From the NCBI RefSeq assembly GCF_000381905.1, contig NZ_KB907256.1, forward strand, positions 62,001 through 126,000: 64,000 nucleotides of DNA, in the 5' to 3' direction. The DNA comes from Paenibacillus fonticola DSM 21315. Its GTDB lineage: Bacteria; Bacillota; Bacilli; Paenibacillales; Paenibacillaceae. Below the pieces are notes generated by a model. The model was not told where the DNA came from, did no database searches, and saw only the letters and a program-made list of their open reading frames with translations. A program made the position numbers and the translations under genes. Of this stretch, positions 53,246 through 62,537 are shown one piece after another; the stretch's first letter is position 1; each line of letters starts with the position of its first letter.

Positions 53246-54315
53246 AGCTGATGGAAATGACAAAGCAAATTTCAGGTTTATTGGCACTCCTATTAACCCT
53301 GATGTTATCTTGGTCCTGTGCCTACTGGTTTACATCTTGGCTTTTTGAGGCAATTCACTATGTTCCTAGCGATTATGTAAGCCTGTTAATCAATTCGTTA
53401 TTGGGACTTTTCCTATTTGGCTTTTGCATGGCTATTATAGCGAACATCAAATGGGTAAAAAATCGCCAAGAAAAATTTCTGCATCCGATCATTCAGGCCA
53501 TGAAAATGATGGCTGAAGGAAACTTTAATATCGATCTTTCTTATTATGGAAATCAACATCAGGGACGAGGTCACCCCTATTCCAGAATTGTTGAAAGTAT
53601 TAGAGATATGGCAGGAAAACTCAGTGCAATGGAGGAAATGCGGCAAGAATTTATTTCGAATGTCTCACATGAAATCCAGTCTCCGTTAACTTCGATTAGT
53701 GGGTTTGCCCATGCGTTAAAGAACGAGGAGTTAAGTCCTGATGAACGTAAGCATTACTTAGAAATTATAGAAATGGAAAGCAGCAGGCTTTCGAAATTGA
53801 GTGAAAATTTACTGAAACTCACTTCGCTAGAGTCTGATAAATTTCTTTTTGACCAACAAAGCTATCGATTAGACCGCCAGCTTCGCCGAAGTATTCTGGC
53901 CATTGAACCGCAATGGGCGGAAAAGCAAATCAATATGGACATTTCTCTCGAAGAATTAACCGTCACTGCCAATAAGGATCTGATGGAACAAGTATGGATG
54001 AACCTGCTCCATAACAGTATTAAATTCACACCTAGAGAAGGGAGCATCAGGATTGAAGCGCTGAAGGCACCCGATAATCATCTCATTGTGAAGATCCAAG
54101 ATACTGGAATTGGCATGGATAAAGAAACGCTAATGCATATATTTGAAAGATTCTATAAAGCGGATCCATCAAGAAACCGCAATTTCGGGGGCAGTGGCCT
54201 AGGTTTATCCATTGTCAAAAAAATAGTCGATTTGCATAGTGGCGTCATTCAAGTCCAAAGTGAACCGGGAAAGGGAACCGAAGTAACCATAACATTAAAG
54301 CAAACTTTCGATTAA
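53242..54315 (+). CDS. Sensor histidine kinase
   Basis: Membrane kinase of 357 residues. Two N-terminal membrane helices (about 10-35 and 50-70) enclose a short loop, then a HAMP-like linker, the H-box in FISNVSHEIQSPLTSISGFA (near 139) with Gln replacing the usual Leu/Arg after HE, and the ATPase motifs MNLLHNSIKFT, DTGIGMD and GGSGLGLSIVKKI. The very short sensor loop suggests intramembrane sensing, as in antibiotic-responsive kinases. TTG 53242 with GGAGGTC upstream overlaps the regulator stop, so translation is coupled. It may sense the substrate of the adjacent DrrAB exporter. Confidence 0.92.
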   Translation: MKLMEMTKQISGLLALLLTLMLSWSCAYWFTSWLFEAIHYVPSDYVSLLINSLLGLFLFGFCMAIIANIKWVKNRQEKFLHPIIQAMKMMAEGNFNIDLSYYGNQHQGRGHPYSRIVESIRDMAGKLSAMEEMRQEFISNVSHEIQSPLTSISGFAHALKNEELSPDERKHYLEIIEMESSRLSKLSENLLKLTSLESDKFLFDQQSYRLDRQLRRSILAIEPQWAEKQINMDISLEELTVTANKDLMEQVWMNLLHNSIKFTPREGSIRIEALKAPDNHLIVKIQDTGIGMDKETLMHIFERFYKADPSRNRNFGGSGLGLSIVKKIVDLHSGVIQVQSEPGKGTEVTITLKQTFD

Positions 54316-54640
54316 AGTCTGTATGGAGAACGAGAACGCAGAAGGCCCAAAAGAACAGACCGATGCCGTAATTCCTCACGAGGAGCTATGGCTTTTTTTA
54401 CATAGGGCCAAATAAACAAATGCCAAGGGTTCTTTAGAATTCTAAATCGATTTAAATTATCATATTTATACTAAATAAATATTTAAATCTATCAGTATTA
54501 TTGATACACTATGATCAGGTAAAAGAAATTATGAATTTGATCCAGAAAAGGTGTGTGACCAGGTTCCGCACTGGCTGCTGTGATGCCTAGCAGGAGCGCT
54601 ACATCCTTTCTGCAAATATTAGGGTATAAGGACGGTAAAA
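54316..54640. other. Intergenic region before mqo
   Basis: 325 bp without a supported gene. The left part is very AT-rich and the right part (54540-54600) GC-richer, with a CCAGG...GCTG-type partially complementary segment that could fold in an mqo leader. No riboswitch class is recognised. I see nothing else I can support. Confidence 0.35.
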
Positions 54641-56149
54641 ATGAGTAACAGACAAACGAGTACAGATGTTATCTTAATTGGTGCCGGGATTATGAGTGCA
54701 ACTTTGGGGACACTGCTGAAACAATTAGTACCGGACTGGGAAATTACAGTGTTTGAGAAGCTTGCCAACGCAGGAGAGGAAAGCTCTAACGAATGGAATA
54801 ATGCAGGAACGGGACATGCAGCGCTGTGCGAGCTTAACTATACCACCGAGAAACCGGACGGATCTGTAGATGTGAGCAAAGCGATCAAAATTAACGAACA
54901 GTTCCAGGTTTCCATGCAGTTCTGGTCTTATCTTGTAAATAGCAATCTCATCCGTAATCCGCAGGATTTTATCGCGCCATTGCCTCATATGAGCTTTGTA
55001 CAAGGCAAGAAGGATGTGTCGTTTCTAAAGAAACGTTTTAAAGCGCTATCAAACAATCCTTTATTCCGGAATATGGAGTTTTCCGACGACCCGGACAAAC
55101 TAATGGAATGGATTCCGCTGATGATGAAAGACCGTCCAGCCAATGAGCCTATAGCGGCGACAAGAATCGAGTCGGGGACGGATGTCAATTTCGGTGCTTT
55201 AACGCGCATATTGTTCGAGCAATTAAATGGCCAAGGCGTTGATATAAAATATAAACATAGTGTAGATAATATAAAGCGTACAAGCGACGGCTCGTGGGAA
55301 TTGAAAGTACGGAACGTCGATACCGGCAGCGCCGAGTACCATGCTGCGAAGTTTGTCTTCATTGGCGGCGGGGGAGGAAGCCTGCATCTGCTGCAGAAAT
55401 CCGGCATTCCGGAAGGTAAACATATCGGAGGCTTCCCGGTAAGCGGACTGTTTATGGTGTGCAACAATCCCGAGGTGATAGAACGGCATCATGCCAAAGT
55501 ATACGGCAAGGCTAAGGTCGGTGCTCCTCCTATGTCCGTTCCGCATCTCGATACAAGATTTATCGGCAATAAAAAGTCGCTGCTGTTTGGACCGTTTGCC
55601 GGCTTCTCGCCGAAATTTTTAAAATCCGGCTCTATGTTTGATTTGATTACGTCTGTAAAACCGGATAATCTTGTAACGATGCTGGCAGCAGGGGCCAAAA
55701 ACATTCCATTGACAAAATACTTGATCCAGCAAGTGATGCTGTCCAAAGAAAAGCGGATGGAAGAACTGCGGGAATTTATCCCGAACGCGAAAAGCGAAGA
55801 TTGGGATTTGGTGATAGCGGGCCAACGCGTGCAGGTTATCAAAGATACGGATGCCGGCAAAGGGACGCTGCAATTTGGTACCGAAGTCATTAGCGCTGCC
55901 GATGGCTCGATCGCTGCATTGCTCGGCGCTTCTCCGGGTGCTTCAACCGCGGTTTCCGTCATGCTTGAAGTGATCACCAAGTGCTTCCCGCAATATATGG
56001 AGGCGTGGGAGCCGAAAATCAAAGAGATGATTCCTTCTTACGGTGCATCACTGCTAGCAAACGCGGAGCTTACCGAGGAAGTTCAGGCTTCAAGCGCGCG
56101 GTCGCTTGGTCTTAGCGGTGAAGACCTTCCGGTTGAAATGCACGCATAG
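54641..56149 (+). CDS. mqo: Malate:quinone oxidoreductase
   Basis: FAD-dependent membrane-associated dehydrogenase of 502 residues that oxidises malate to oxaloacetate and passes electrons to quinone. The dinucleotide-binding start [18 protein letters not shown] is followed by the family motif [19 protein letters not shown], then [19 protein letters not shown] and [21 protein letters not shown]. The length is normal for the family. The ATG has AAGGACGG upstream. It stands alone with its own terminator. Confidence 0.96.
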   Translation: MSNRQTSTDVILIGAGIMSATLGTLLKQLVPDWEITVFEKLANAGEESSNEWNNAGTGHAALCELNYTTEKPDGSVDVSKAIKINEQFQVSMQFWSYLVNSNLIRNPQDFIAPLPHMSFVQGKKDVSFLKKRFKALSNNPLFRNMEFSDDPDKLMEWIPLMMKDRPANEPIAATRIESGTDVNFGALTRILFEQLNGQGVDIKYKHSVDNIKRTSDGSWELKVRNVDTGSAEYHAAKFVFIGGGGGSLHLLQKSGIPEGKHIGGFPVSGLFMVCNNPEVIERHHAKVYGKAKVGAPPMSVPHLDTRFIGNKKSLLFGPFAGFSPKFLKSGSMFDLITSVKPDNLVTMLAAGAKNIPLTKYLIQQVMLSKEKRMEELREFIPNAKSEDWDLVIAGQRVQVIKDTDAGKGTLQFGTEVISAADGSIAALLGASPGASTAVSVMLEVITKCFPQYMEAWEPKIKEMIPSYGASLLANAELTEEVQASSARSLGLSGEDLPVEMHA

Positions 56150-56182
56150 CTCTATTCCGCTATAATTTCATTATTTTACGTC

Positions 56183-56227
56183 AAAAAAGAGAGATCTCCT
56201 GCTTTCGCAAGAGGGTCTCTCTTTTGA
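56183..56227. terminator. Bidirectional terminator between mqo and the CofE-like gene
   Basis: AAAAGAGAGATCTC pairs with GGTCTCTCTTTT around a 15-nt region, with A-rich and T-rich flanks on both sides. It separates the convergent genes. Confidence 0.8.
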
Positions 56228-56249
56228 TTTAAGAATTAATGTTTAGGTA

Positions 56250-57440
56250 TTACTTTGTAAAGTTATCGAAATAGCCTTGAATAAACACGATCGGCGTGCC
56301 TTTGTCTCCGCTTCCTGAAGTCAGATCGGACAGAGAGCCGATGAGGTCCGTAAGCTTTCTAGGCGTAGTGCCTTGGGTTTCCATCGATCCTACGAGATCG
56401 TCACTTTTATTGCTGATGTAATCGGAAATAGCCTGCTTAAGCTCGTCGCCGCTTAAGTCCGCAAAGTTGTTATCCGCAAGATATTTCAACTTGATTTCAT
56501 TTGGCGTTCCTTCCAGGCCGGCAGTGTAAGCGGGCGATACGACTGGGTCAGCCAACTCCCATATTTTCCCGACCGGGTCTTTGAATGCCCCGTCCCCATA
56601 AATCATAACTTCCACATTTTTACCCGTCTTCTCCATAAAAATTTGCTGGATCTTGTCGACGGTCTGCTGACAGTTACGAGGGAAAAGCTTGATTTCATCT
56701 TCCGTTGATTTATTCGATCCGAGCAAGCCGTATTCTTCATTAAATCCGCTATGGTCAATAGATTCCGCCAGGATGTCGTCAAGGCTGTAGACGATCTCCC
56801 CGCCATTGGCTTTCAAAATCTTCATCGTTCTGAAGCGGGAATGGATGTCGCAGGTCAGCACATTTTTGGTGTAGTCGAGAATCGTTTTTGGGCTATTGGA
56901 GAAAATGACCTCGCACTCGGTTCCCTGTTCTTCCACTAAAGTTTTATAGTAATCAATATAATCAATGCCAGTAAACGTATGCTTATTATAGCCAAAAAGC
57001 TCACGGAATCGTGCCTCCGTCAGCACATCCGTCCAAGGATTAACGCCTTTTTCATCAAGCGCGTCGAGATCGACCAAGTGGTTGCCAACTTCATCGGAAG
57101 GATAGCTCAGCATTAACACGATCTTCTTAACGCCTTTGGCGATGCCGCGGAGACAGACAGCAAAGCGGTTGCGGCTTAAAATCGGGAAGATCACGCCAAC
57201 CGTTTCGTCACCGAACTTGGAAGCAACATCTTTTGCGATATGATCAATCGTAGCATAATTGCCTTGAGCACGGGCGACAATGGATTCTGTGATGGAAACA
57301 ATATCTTTATCCCGAATTTGAAAGCCTTCAACTTCGGCAGCTTTTAATACGCTGTCTACAACGATATCCTCTATATGATCGCCTCGTTTGATGATCGGGC
57401 AACGAAGGCCCCTAGCGACTGTTCCAACTACTCTTTCCAA
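56250..57440 (-). CDS. Coenzyme F420-0:L-glutamate ligase (CofE)-like protein
   Basis: A 396-residue protein whose N-terminal half carries the CofE-type ligase features: ARGLRCPIIKRGDHIEDIVV, DKDIVSITESIVARAQGNYA and FGDETVGVIFPILSRNRFAV. In archaea and mycobacteria CofE/FbiB adds glutamates to F420-0. Firmicute homologues are longer and their substrate is unknown. No cofC, cofD or fbiC gene lies in the window. The start is set at TTG 57440, 9 nt after AAGGAG; ATG 57449 lies directly on the ribosome site. It is divergent from a LysR regulator. Confidence 0.8.
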   Translation of the reverse strand: MERVVGTVARGLRCPIIKRGDHIEDIVVDSVLKAAEVEGFQIRDKDIVSITESIVARAQGNYATIDHIAKDVASKFGDETVGVIFPILSRNRFAVCLRGIAKGVKKIVLMLSYPSDEVGNHLVDLDALDEKGVNPWTDVLTEARFRELFGYNKHTFTGIDYIDYYKTLVEEQGTECEVIFSNSPKTILDYTKNVLTCDIHSRFRTMKILKANGGEIVYSLDDILAESIDHSGFNEEYGLLGSNKSTEDEIKLFPRNCQQTVDKIQQIFMEKTGKNVEVMIYGDGAFKDPVGKIWELADPVVSPAYTAGLEGTPNEIKLKYLADNNFADLSGDELKQAISDYISNKSDDLVGSMETQGTTPRKLTDLIGSLSDLTSGSGDKGTPIVFIQGYFDNFTK

Positions 57441-57564
57441 TACGTTCATCTCCTTAAGATGATTAAGTTTATCTACATTATCTAACCGCCTACTTGTAAT
57501 ATACATCAGCTTAGTGGTATAAGTTAAATTAATATATCGAATATAGGGTATAAGGGGTGATTAT

Positions 57565-58449
57565 ATGATAAGCAAATTGGATCTATATAAAATCTTTAGC
57601 CAGGTTGCGAAAAGTGAAAGCTTTTCCAGAGCAGCCAAAGAGCTTTATATGACACAGCCGGCTGTCAGCCAGGCGATCATGCAATTAGAAAAAGATTTAG
57701 ATACACGGCTTTTTAATCGAACGCCCAAAGGGGCTACTTTGACGAATGAAGGCAGCCTTCTATTTGAATACGTGAACTCGGCGATGAATTTGCTGCAAAC
57801 GGGTGAAGAAAAAATAATGGAATTTAAAAATCTGACAGCCGGTGAATTGAAAATTGGCGTAGGGGATACGATTTCCAGATATTTTTTACTGCCTTATTTA
57901 GAGGCTTTTCATAATGAATATCCCAATATTAAGTTTACGATTGTGAACGGCACAACGATAGAGCTTTGTGCGGTTTTAAAATCAGGCGAGGTGGACATTA
58001 CGATTTGCAATCTCCCCATTGAAGATTCTTCGCTAGAGGTAAGACCCTGCTTTGATATCCAGGATACGTTTGTTTATGGAGAAAGGTTTGCAAAAATTTT
58101 GTCACAGCCGGTAAGTCTTCATGAATTGGTGAAGCTTCCCCTGATTTTTCTCGAAACGAAATCCAATTCACGAAAATACGTGGAAGATTACATGATCTCT
58201 AAAGGGATCAAGATTGCGCCGGAGTTTGAATTAGGCTCGCATGATTTATTATTGCAGTTTGCTAAAATTAATTTGGGAATCGCTTGTGTAACGAAAGAGT
58301 TTTCCCAGGAATATTTATCGAAAGGGCTGCTGTCCGAAGTACAGCTGTTAGAGGAAATTCCAAGGAGAAGCATAGGGGTATGCAACATAAAAAGTGTACC
58401 GCTATCGTCAGCTGCCACGAAGTTTGTGGAGCTATTGGAGAATAAATGA
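57565..58449 (+). CDS. LysR family transcriptional regulator
   Basis: LTTR of 294 residues: N-terminal HTH (FSQVAKSESFSRAAKELYMT and QPAVSQAIMQLEKDLDTRLF) and a CysB-like effector domain starting at LTAGELKIGVGDTISRYFLL. It diverges from the CofE-like gene, with 124 bp between the two start codons, the usual arrangement for a LysR target, so it probably controls that gene. AAGGGGTG precedes the ATG. The inducer is unknown. Confidence 0.92.
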   Translation: MISKLDLYKIFSQVAKSESFSRAAKELYMTQPAVSQAIMQLEKDLDTRLFNRTPKGATLTNEGSLLFEYVNSAMNLLQTGEEKIMEFKNLTAGELKIGVGDTISRYFLLPYLEAFHNEYPNIKFTIVNGTTIELCAVLKSGEVDITICNLPIEDSSLEVRPCFDIQDTFVYGERFAKILSQPVSLHELVKLPLIFLETKSNSRKYVEDYMISKGIKIAPEFELGSHDLLLQFAKINLGIACVTKEFSQEYLSKGLLSEVQLLEEIPRRSIGVCNIKSVPLSSAATKFVELLENK

Positions 58450-58482
58450 GCTGTCCGTTCCCGCAGGAATGGACAGCTTTAA
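58449..58482. terminator. Terminator at the end of the LysR gene
   Basis: AGCTGTCCGTTCC and GGAATGGACAGCT form a 13-bp stem with a CGCA loop, followed by TTTAACCTTTT. It also faces the dehydrogenase remnant. Confidence 0.85.
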
Positions 58483-58489
58483 CCTTTTA

Positions 58490-58693
58490 TTAGGTTAAGT
58501 CCACGACCACTTTAATCGTTTCTTTAGCCTCGATCGCCTTATTGAATGCTGCTTGAATGTCGTCCAATTTATACACCTGTGTCACCATGGTGCCGATCGG
58601 TGTCTTCTTCTCATTGATATGGGCAATGACCTTCGTGATATCTTCGTGGTTATAGCTTTTCTGCGGAAAACTATTGAATAAGAAAGTATACAT
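58490..58693 (-). pseudogene. C-terminal remnant of a zinc-binding alcohol dehydrogenase
   Basis: 67 codons matching only the last part of an MDR dehydrogenase: KVIAHINEKKTPIGTMVTQ, VYKLDDIQAAFNKAIEAKE and a final TIKVVVDLT. The catalytic zinc and cofactor domains are missing. It is AT-richer than its surroundings and follows a hairpin shared with the LysR gene. It is the second MDR tail in this window (the other is at 14066), but the two belong to different subgroups. Confidence 0.7.
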
Positions 58694-58777
58694 TCAAAAA
58701 AAACATATGAATAATTTTTTATACCATGATAGCATCCAAAATGTAGGAAATAACATATGAGAAAGGAAGATCAAGCT

Positions 58778-59245
58778 ATGGATATTAGAGTCGAAACTTT
58801 CCCAAATTACCGCCTGGCATATGTACGGCAAATTGGTCCTTATGGTCCTGCCAACGTTCAGGCAATGGAAGAGCTAAAAAGTTGGGCGAGGGAGAAAAAA
58901 CTGCTCACTGAACCAGCTGTTTTATTCGGAATTCCCCAAGATAACCCGCAAATAACGCCGCCTGAGAAATGCAGATATGATGCATGTATTACTATTACAG
59001 AAGAGGACCAAATTGATGACTTCGTCTCCGAAAGTAAACTTGACGGCGGGGATTATGCGATTTTCAGAATCAATCATACAGCAGAGGATATTCAAAGAGC
59101 ATGGGTGGAAATTTTCCCAGCTTTGCACCGCATGGGACTCCAAACTGCCAACAAACCGATTTTAGAAAAATACACTGATGATTTGGTTAACAATCACTTG
59201 TGCGAACTATGTGTGCCAATAAAAAAGGAGCCCCCATTTTTGTAG
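58778..59245 (+). CDS. GyrI-like (AraC effector-binding type) small-molecule-binding protein
   Basis: A stand-alone GyrI-like domain of 155 residues with the typical duplicated beta-alpha-beta pattern: FPNYRLAYVRQIGPYGPANV, the GIPQDNPQITPPEKCRYDAC middle and DGGDYAIFRINHTAEDIQRAW. These domains bind drug-like molecules and some inhibit gyrase. ATG 58778 is chosen over 58757 because AAAGGAAG is spaced 8 nt from it. Its neighbours do not suggest a target. Confidence 0.85.
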   Translation: MDIRVETFPNYRLAYVRQIGPYGPANVQAMEELKSWAREKKLLTEPAVLFGIPQDNPQITPPEKCRYDACITITEEDQIDDFVSESKLDGGDYAIFRINHTAEDIQRAWVEIFPALHRMGLQTANKPILEKYTDDLVNNHLCELCVPIKKEPPFL

Positions 59246-59312
59246 AATGGCTCTCCTTAATTATCGTTTTTTAGACTTGCAAGGCACGCTCATTGTAAGA
59301 GAACATGTTCAA

Positions 59313-60056
59313 CTATGGAGCACTCATTGGCGTACGCTGCACGAACTTCTTGTAATTTTGGACATTGGGGATTCTTTTATGGTGAGAGAGAAGCTTTTTA
59401 TCGCTGATGACCCAAGTATGGCTGGATGAGTCTTTTCGACGTACGGCGACAAAATTATATTTTCCTGCGGAGTAGACCTTGTATCCCTGCTTTTTGCTTC
59501 TGAGGCAAAAAAGATCGTCTTCCCCGACGTTCTGATCGGGAAATTGTACTTTATTTAACACCTGCCGTTTAATGAACAACGTCGCACCGGGAAGTTTAGT
59601 GACCGGTCTGTTCTCGTCCTGGTGAAAACGCAGAATCAAAGTTTTAGACCCGCGTAAGTACATATAGTGGGCCCGTTTTCCAACAACATCCGCATTTGCT
59701 TTATGCAATGCCTGCAGGCTGTCTTTTAAATAGTAGGGTGCGTAATAATCATCGTCATCGAACTTGGCAATGTAGCTGTATTTCGTTTTGCTGACAGCAT
59801 AGTTTAGGCAAGCACCGAGAGAGCTGCGGCCTGCAACGCGGTAGACTTGGATGTTCCGGTTTTTTCTAGCTAAACGCTGATAAGGCTCAAGCGGTATTTT
59901 ATCGTTGTTTACAATAATGATAAGTTCCTTTTTCGGATAGCGCTGTCGAATGTAATTATGAAGCAGGTTGTTTAAAAAACTCTGACGAATCGTACAGGTA
60001 ATGATGGAAACTCCCTGTGGCCTCTGTTTCATAGAGTCTTTCGATCTCGATCCCAT
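59313..60056 (-). CDS. Family 2 glycosyltransferase
   Basis: GT-A-fold glycosyltransferase of 247 residues. The nucleotide-binding start is GVSIITCTIRQSFLNNLL, and the acidic metal motif FDDDDYY (DXD-type) is near 99. The later part has PGATLFIKR and VGEDDLFCLRSKKQG, with the acceptor-site ED. GT2 enzymes like this include spore-surface proteins of the CgeD group; a link to spore coat is only suggestive here. GGGGGAG precedes the ATG. Soluble; no membrane segment. Confidence 0.85.
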   Translation of the reverse strand: MGSRSKDSMKQRPQGVSIITCTIRQSFLNNLLHNYIRQRYPKKELIIIVNNDKIPLEPYQRLARKNRNIQVYRVAGRSSLGACLNYAVSKTKYSYIAKFDDDDYYAPYYLKDSLQALHKANADVVGKRAHYMYLRGSKTLILRFHQDENRPVTKLPGATLFIKRQVLNKVQFPDQNVGEDDLFCLRSKKQGYKVYSAGKYNFVAVRRKDSSSHTWVISDKKLLSHHKRIPNVQNYKKFVQRTPMSAP

Positions 60057-60325
60057 TACATCGCTCCCCCTATCCGTGATGATTAATAGCAGCTTACTCT
60101 ACATTATGTATACGGAAAAGAAGAGTAACGGCATATCCACCAAGTTGGCAAGAATAAGATATATTATGTTGGAAGATATGAGATTACCCGACGGTCATCT
60201 GCTTTATAGAATGAATCAACCAAAAATAATAGTTAATCGCCGAACACGGTAGAGGAGCCGTTTTACTTCCTGAATAACAATGCGGTATCCTCATTTAAGA
60301 TAAATCAGGAAAGGAGTTACTCGCT

Positions 60326-60598
60326 TTGGGTGACCAGCATTTTAAAGAAACGGTGGAACTGACTTTGAAGGTGATCGGCGGGAAGTGGAAGCCGGTAATT
60401 TTATGCCACTTGACGGAAGGCACGCACCGATTTGGAGAATTGAGACGAGAAATGCCGCAAATTACGCAAAAAATGCTGACGCAGCAGCTGCGTGAATTAG
60501 AAAAAGCCGCGATTATCAATCGCAAGGTTTATGACCAGGTGCCGCCTAAGGTGGAGTATTCATTGACTGAGTATGGGCTAACTGTGAAGACGATTTGA
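60326..60598 (+). CDS. HxlR family transcriptional regulator, shortened C-terminus
   Basis: A winged-HTH regulator of 90 residues: VIGGKWKPVILCHLTEGTHR, FGELRREMPQITQKMLTQQL, then VPPKVEYSLTEYG as the wing. Family proteins usually run on with a terminal helix of about 15-20 residues (KPILDALCEWG-like), which is missing because the frame stops at TGA 60598 after VKTI. The DNA-binding part is whole, so it may still work or be an early-stage pseudogene. The start is TTG with AAGGAG 9 nt upstream. No obvious target gene is adjacent. Confidence 0.75.
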   Translation: MGDQHFKETVELTLKVIGGKWKPVILCHLTEGTHRFGELRREMPQITQKMLTQQLRELEKAAIINRKVYDQVPPKVEYSLTEYGLTVKTI

Positions 60599-60635
60599 GC
60601 AAATTCAAGCTCAAAGCTTAATATAGGCTGGATTT

Positions 60636-60685
60636 AAAAAGGGACAAGAGACCTCTTCATTTGAGGAATCTTGTCCTTGTTTTTG
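60636..60685. terminator. Bidirectional terminator between HxlR and nucleoside hydrolase genes
   Basis: AAGGGACAAGA and TCTTGTCCTT form the outer stem, CCTC/GAGG the inner one. TTTTT at 60680-60684 serves the plus strand and AAAAA at 60636-60640 the minus strand. Confidence 0.85.
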
Positions 60686-60687
60686 AC

Positions 60688-61602
60688 TTATGCGAAGGTT
60701 TTCACCGCTTCATACAGCATGTCCAGCAGCCTTTGGCTCGACACGCTAACGGCGAAGTTCACGTTTTTCGCCCGGTTGGTCCGGCCTCTGAGGTCTACGA
60801 CCGTTTGCCCACGGGTAAACTCGCCGCTGAGTTCAATTTCTACGTTGCAATGCTGCGTTTCGAACAGCGACGGGTCAATCAGGTAGGCAACGGCGCAGGG
60901 ATCGTGCATTCCTTCGACCCGATCGTTCCGGAAATAATAGTCCAGCATCGCGGCGATCGCCTGTCCTGTTTGGTTGCCGATGTTTCGTATACGCTCGATA
61001 TCCTCGATATACATCGGTACTTGGTACGTCACGTTCAGACCGAACATCGTGATCGGAATACCGGAACGGAACACGGTCTGCGCCGCCTCAGGGTCGACGT
61101 AGATGTTGAATTCTGCCACCGGGGTCCCGTTCCCCTCCGTGCTCGAACCACCCATGATGGAGAGCTGCTCGATGCGTCCGATAACCTCCGGATACTCAGT
61201 CAGCAGTAGAGCCACGTTGGTGAGCGGGCCGATAGCCACGATCGTCACCTTTTGTTCGCTTGCCATAATAACTTCACGCATCGCGTCTATCGCGGACTGT
61301 TCAATTACGGACAGCGTTGTATCTCCCAATTCCACCCCGCCGAATCCCGAATCGCCATGGGCTTTCTCGGCAACCACCAGCTCACCGTACAGCGGGCCTG
61401 TCGCTCCTCTGGCAACCGGGATGTCCGGCCGCCTGATGAACGACAGCAGCTTGAGCGTATTGGCGGTAATTTTCTCGCTGGTCTGGTTGCCGGCGCAGGT
61501 CGTAATCAGTTTGATGTCCAGCTGCTCCGAAGCTGCGGCGAGCAAAATGGCCAGAGCGTCGTCGATTCCTGGATCGCAGTCAATAATAATCGGTTTTACC
61601 AT
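60688..61602 (-). CDS. Nucleoside hydrolase (IunH/Rih type)
   Basis: Ribonucleoside hydrolase of 304 residues that splits nucleosides into base and ribose. The calcium-binding signature IIIDCDPGIDDALAILLA is at 5-22, TIVAIGPLTNVALLL near 119, and MGGSSTEGNGTPVAEFNIYV and GMHDPCAVAYL supply the other ligands (D and N). The ATG at 61602 is fixed by GGAGG 6 nt upstream. It is the last of a minus-strand operon with an EamA transporter and ribokinase, which would phosphorylate the released ribose. Confidence 0.93.
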   Translation of the reverse strand: MVKPIIIDCDPGIDDALAILLAAASEQLDIKLITTCAGNQTSEKITANTLKLLSFIRRPDIPVARGATGPLYGELVVAEKAHGDSGFGGVELGDTTLSVIEQSAIDAMREVIMASEQKVTIVAIGPLTNVALLLTEYPEVIGRIEQLSIMGGSSTEGNGTPVAEFNIYVDPEAAQTVFRSGIPITMFGLNVTYQVPMYIEDIERIRNIGNQTGQAIAAMLDYYFRNDRVEGMHDPCAVAYLIDPSLFETQHCNVEIELSGEFTRGQTVVDLRGRTNRAKNVNFAVSVSSQRLLDMLYEAVKTFA

Positions 61603-61626
61603 GGTGATCCTCCGTTTCTTCATCCA

Positions 61627-62532
61627 TTAACTAAGCAATTTGATGGCGATGACTCCGCCGAAGATCAGGGCGATGCCGAGCATCTCGGTTTGCGCCATTT
61701 TTTCCTTCAAGACGACTCGCGCATAGAGCACGATCAACAAGATATTTCCCGAAATAATGGCTGACACTAGCCCCGTTACGCCCAGCTTAAAAGCCGGGAG
61801 GATAAAGATCATGGCCAGAAAATTCGTTAAGCCGATGGTCATGCCCCATAATAGGGTCCTGTGAGTGGCTGGGGTAGCCGCCTCTATAACTTTCCCGTTA
61901 CCCCCGGCATGCGGATGCTCGCTCCGGTCCGTGCGTCCTCGTTCCTTGGATTGCTGCCAGCGCCAGGTGGCAAAGAACAGGATCGCTCCGGTACCGAACA
62001 TCAGGATCAGCGTAGGCAGTGTCTCTGCGCCCTGTAGGACGGATATTTTACACAGAATATCCGTCATCCCAAAGAACAGCATAGCCAGCAGGCCCCACTG
62101 CGACCCCTGCAAATGCCGCCAGGAGAGCTGGTTAGAATAGCTGATCAGGAACACGCCAGAGAAGATGGTCAGGAAGGCCAGACCTTGGCCAAGGCTCATC
62201 GTCTCTCTCCACAGCAGGAAGGAAAGCGAAGTTACGACCAGCGGCGACGTGCCTATTAAGATGGCAATTAAAGAGGCTTTGCCCGCGGCATATGCCTTGT
62301 ACATAGACGAGTTGGATACATAAGCGAACGCGCCGACCCATATGCCAAGCAGGGCGCCTGAATTCCATACCTGTCCGATGAATAAATTCAGAATGACGGA
62401 CAGGAGGAAGGCTCCGATATAAGCGCCCAGCAGCAGCAGGTTCCGATCGAAGCCCTTGCGGGAGGACCATTGAAACATAATGGCTCTAACCCCGTAGATG
62501 ATGGCTACGCATATTGCAAATATCAGCCACAT
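61627..62532 (-). CDS. EamA/DMT family transporter
   Basis: Drug/metabolite-type transporter of 301 residues with 10 hydrophobic segments in two EamA halves (about 1-140 and 165-300). The two halves are joined by a hydrophilic loop (RWQQSKERGRTDRSEHPHAG). It lies 24 bp upstream of the nucleoside hydrolase gene and 5 bp downstream of ribokinase, so it probably moves a nucleoside, ribose or base; this assignment rests only on context. Confidence 0.87.
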   Translation of the reverse strand: MWLIFAICVAIIYGVRAIMFQWSSRKGFDRNLLLLGAYIGAFLLSVILNLFIGQVWNSGALLGIWVGAFAYVSNSSMYKAYAAGKASLIAILIGTSPLVVTSLSFLLWRETMSLGQGLAFLTIFSGVFLISYSNQLSWRHLQGSQWGLLAMLFFGMTDILCKISVLQGAETLPTLILMFGTGAILFFATWRWQQSKERGRTDRSEHPHAGGNGKVIEAATPATHRTLLWGMTIGLTNFLAMIFILPAFKLGVTGLVSAIISGNILLIVLYARVVLKEKMAQTEMLGIALIFGGVIAIKLLS

Positions 62533-62537
62533 ACCGC

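Noticed and set aside
54340..54400. Possible terminator after the histidine kinase (CCTC-ACG-GAGG and a later T-run)
   Set aside because: The 4-bp stem is too short and separated from the T-run.
59224..59275. Hairpin after the GyrI-like gene
   Set aside because: GGAGCC/GGCTCTCC pairing needs a bulge and the T-run is distant; too weak to call as a terminator.
60001..60252. Plus-strand frame of 83 codons at the start of the glycosyltransferase gene
   Set aside because: The first half is antisense to the glycosyltransferase start and no ribosome site or domain supports it, though the tail looks mildly coding-like.
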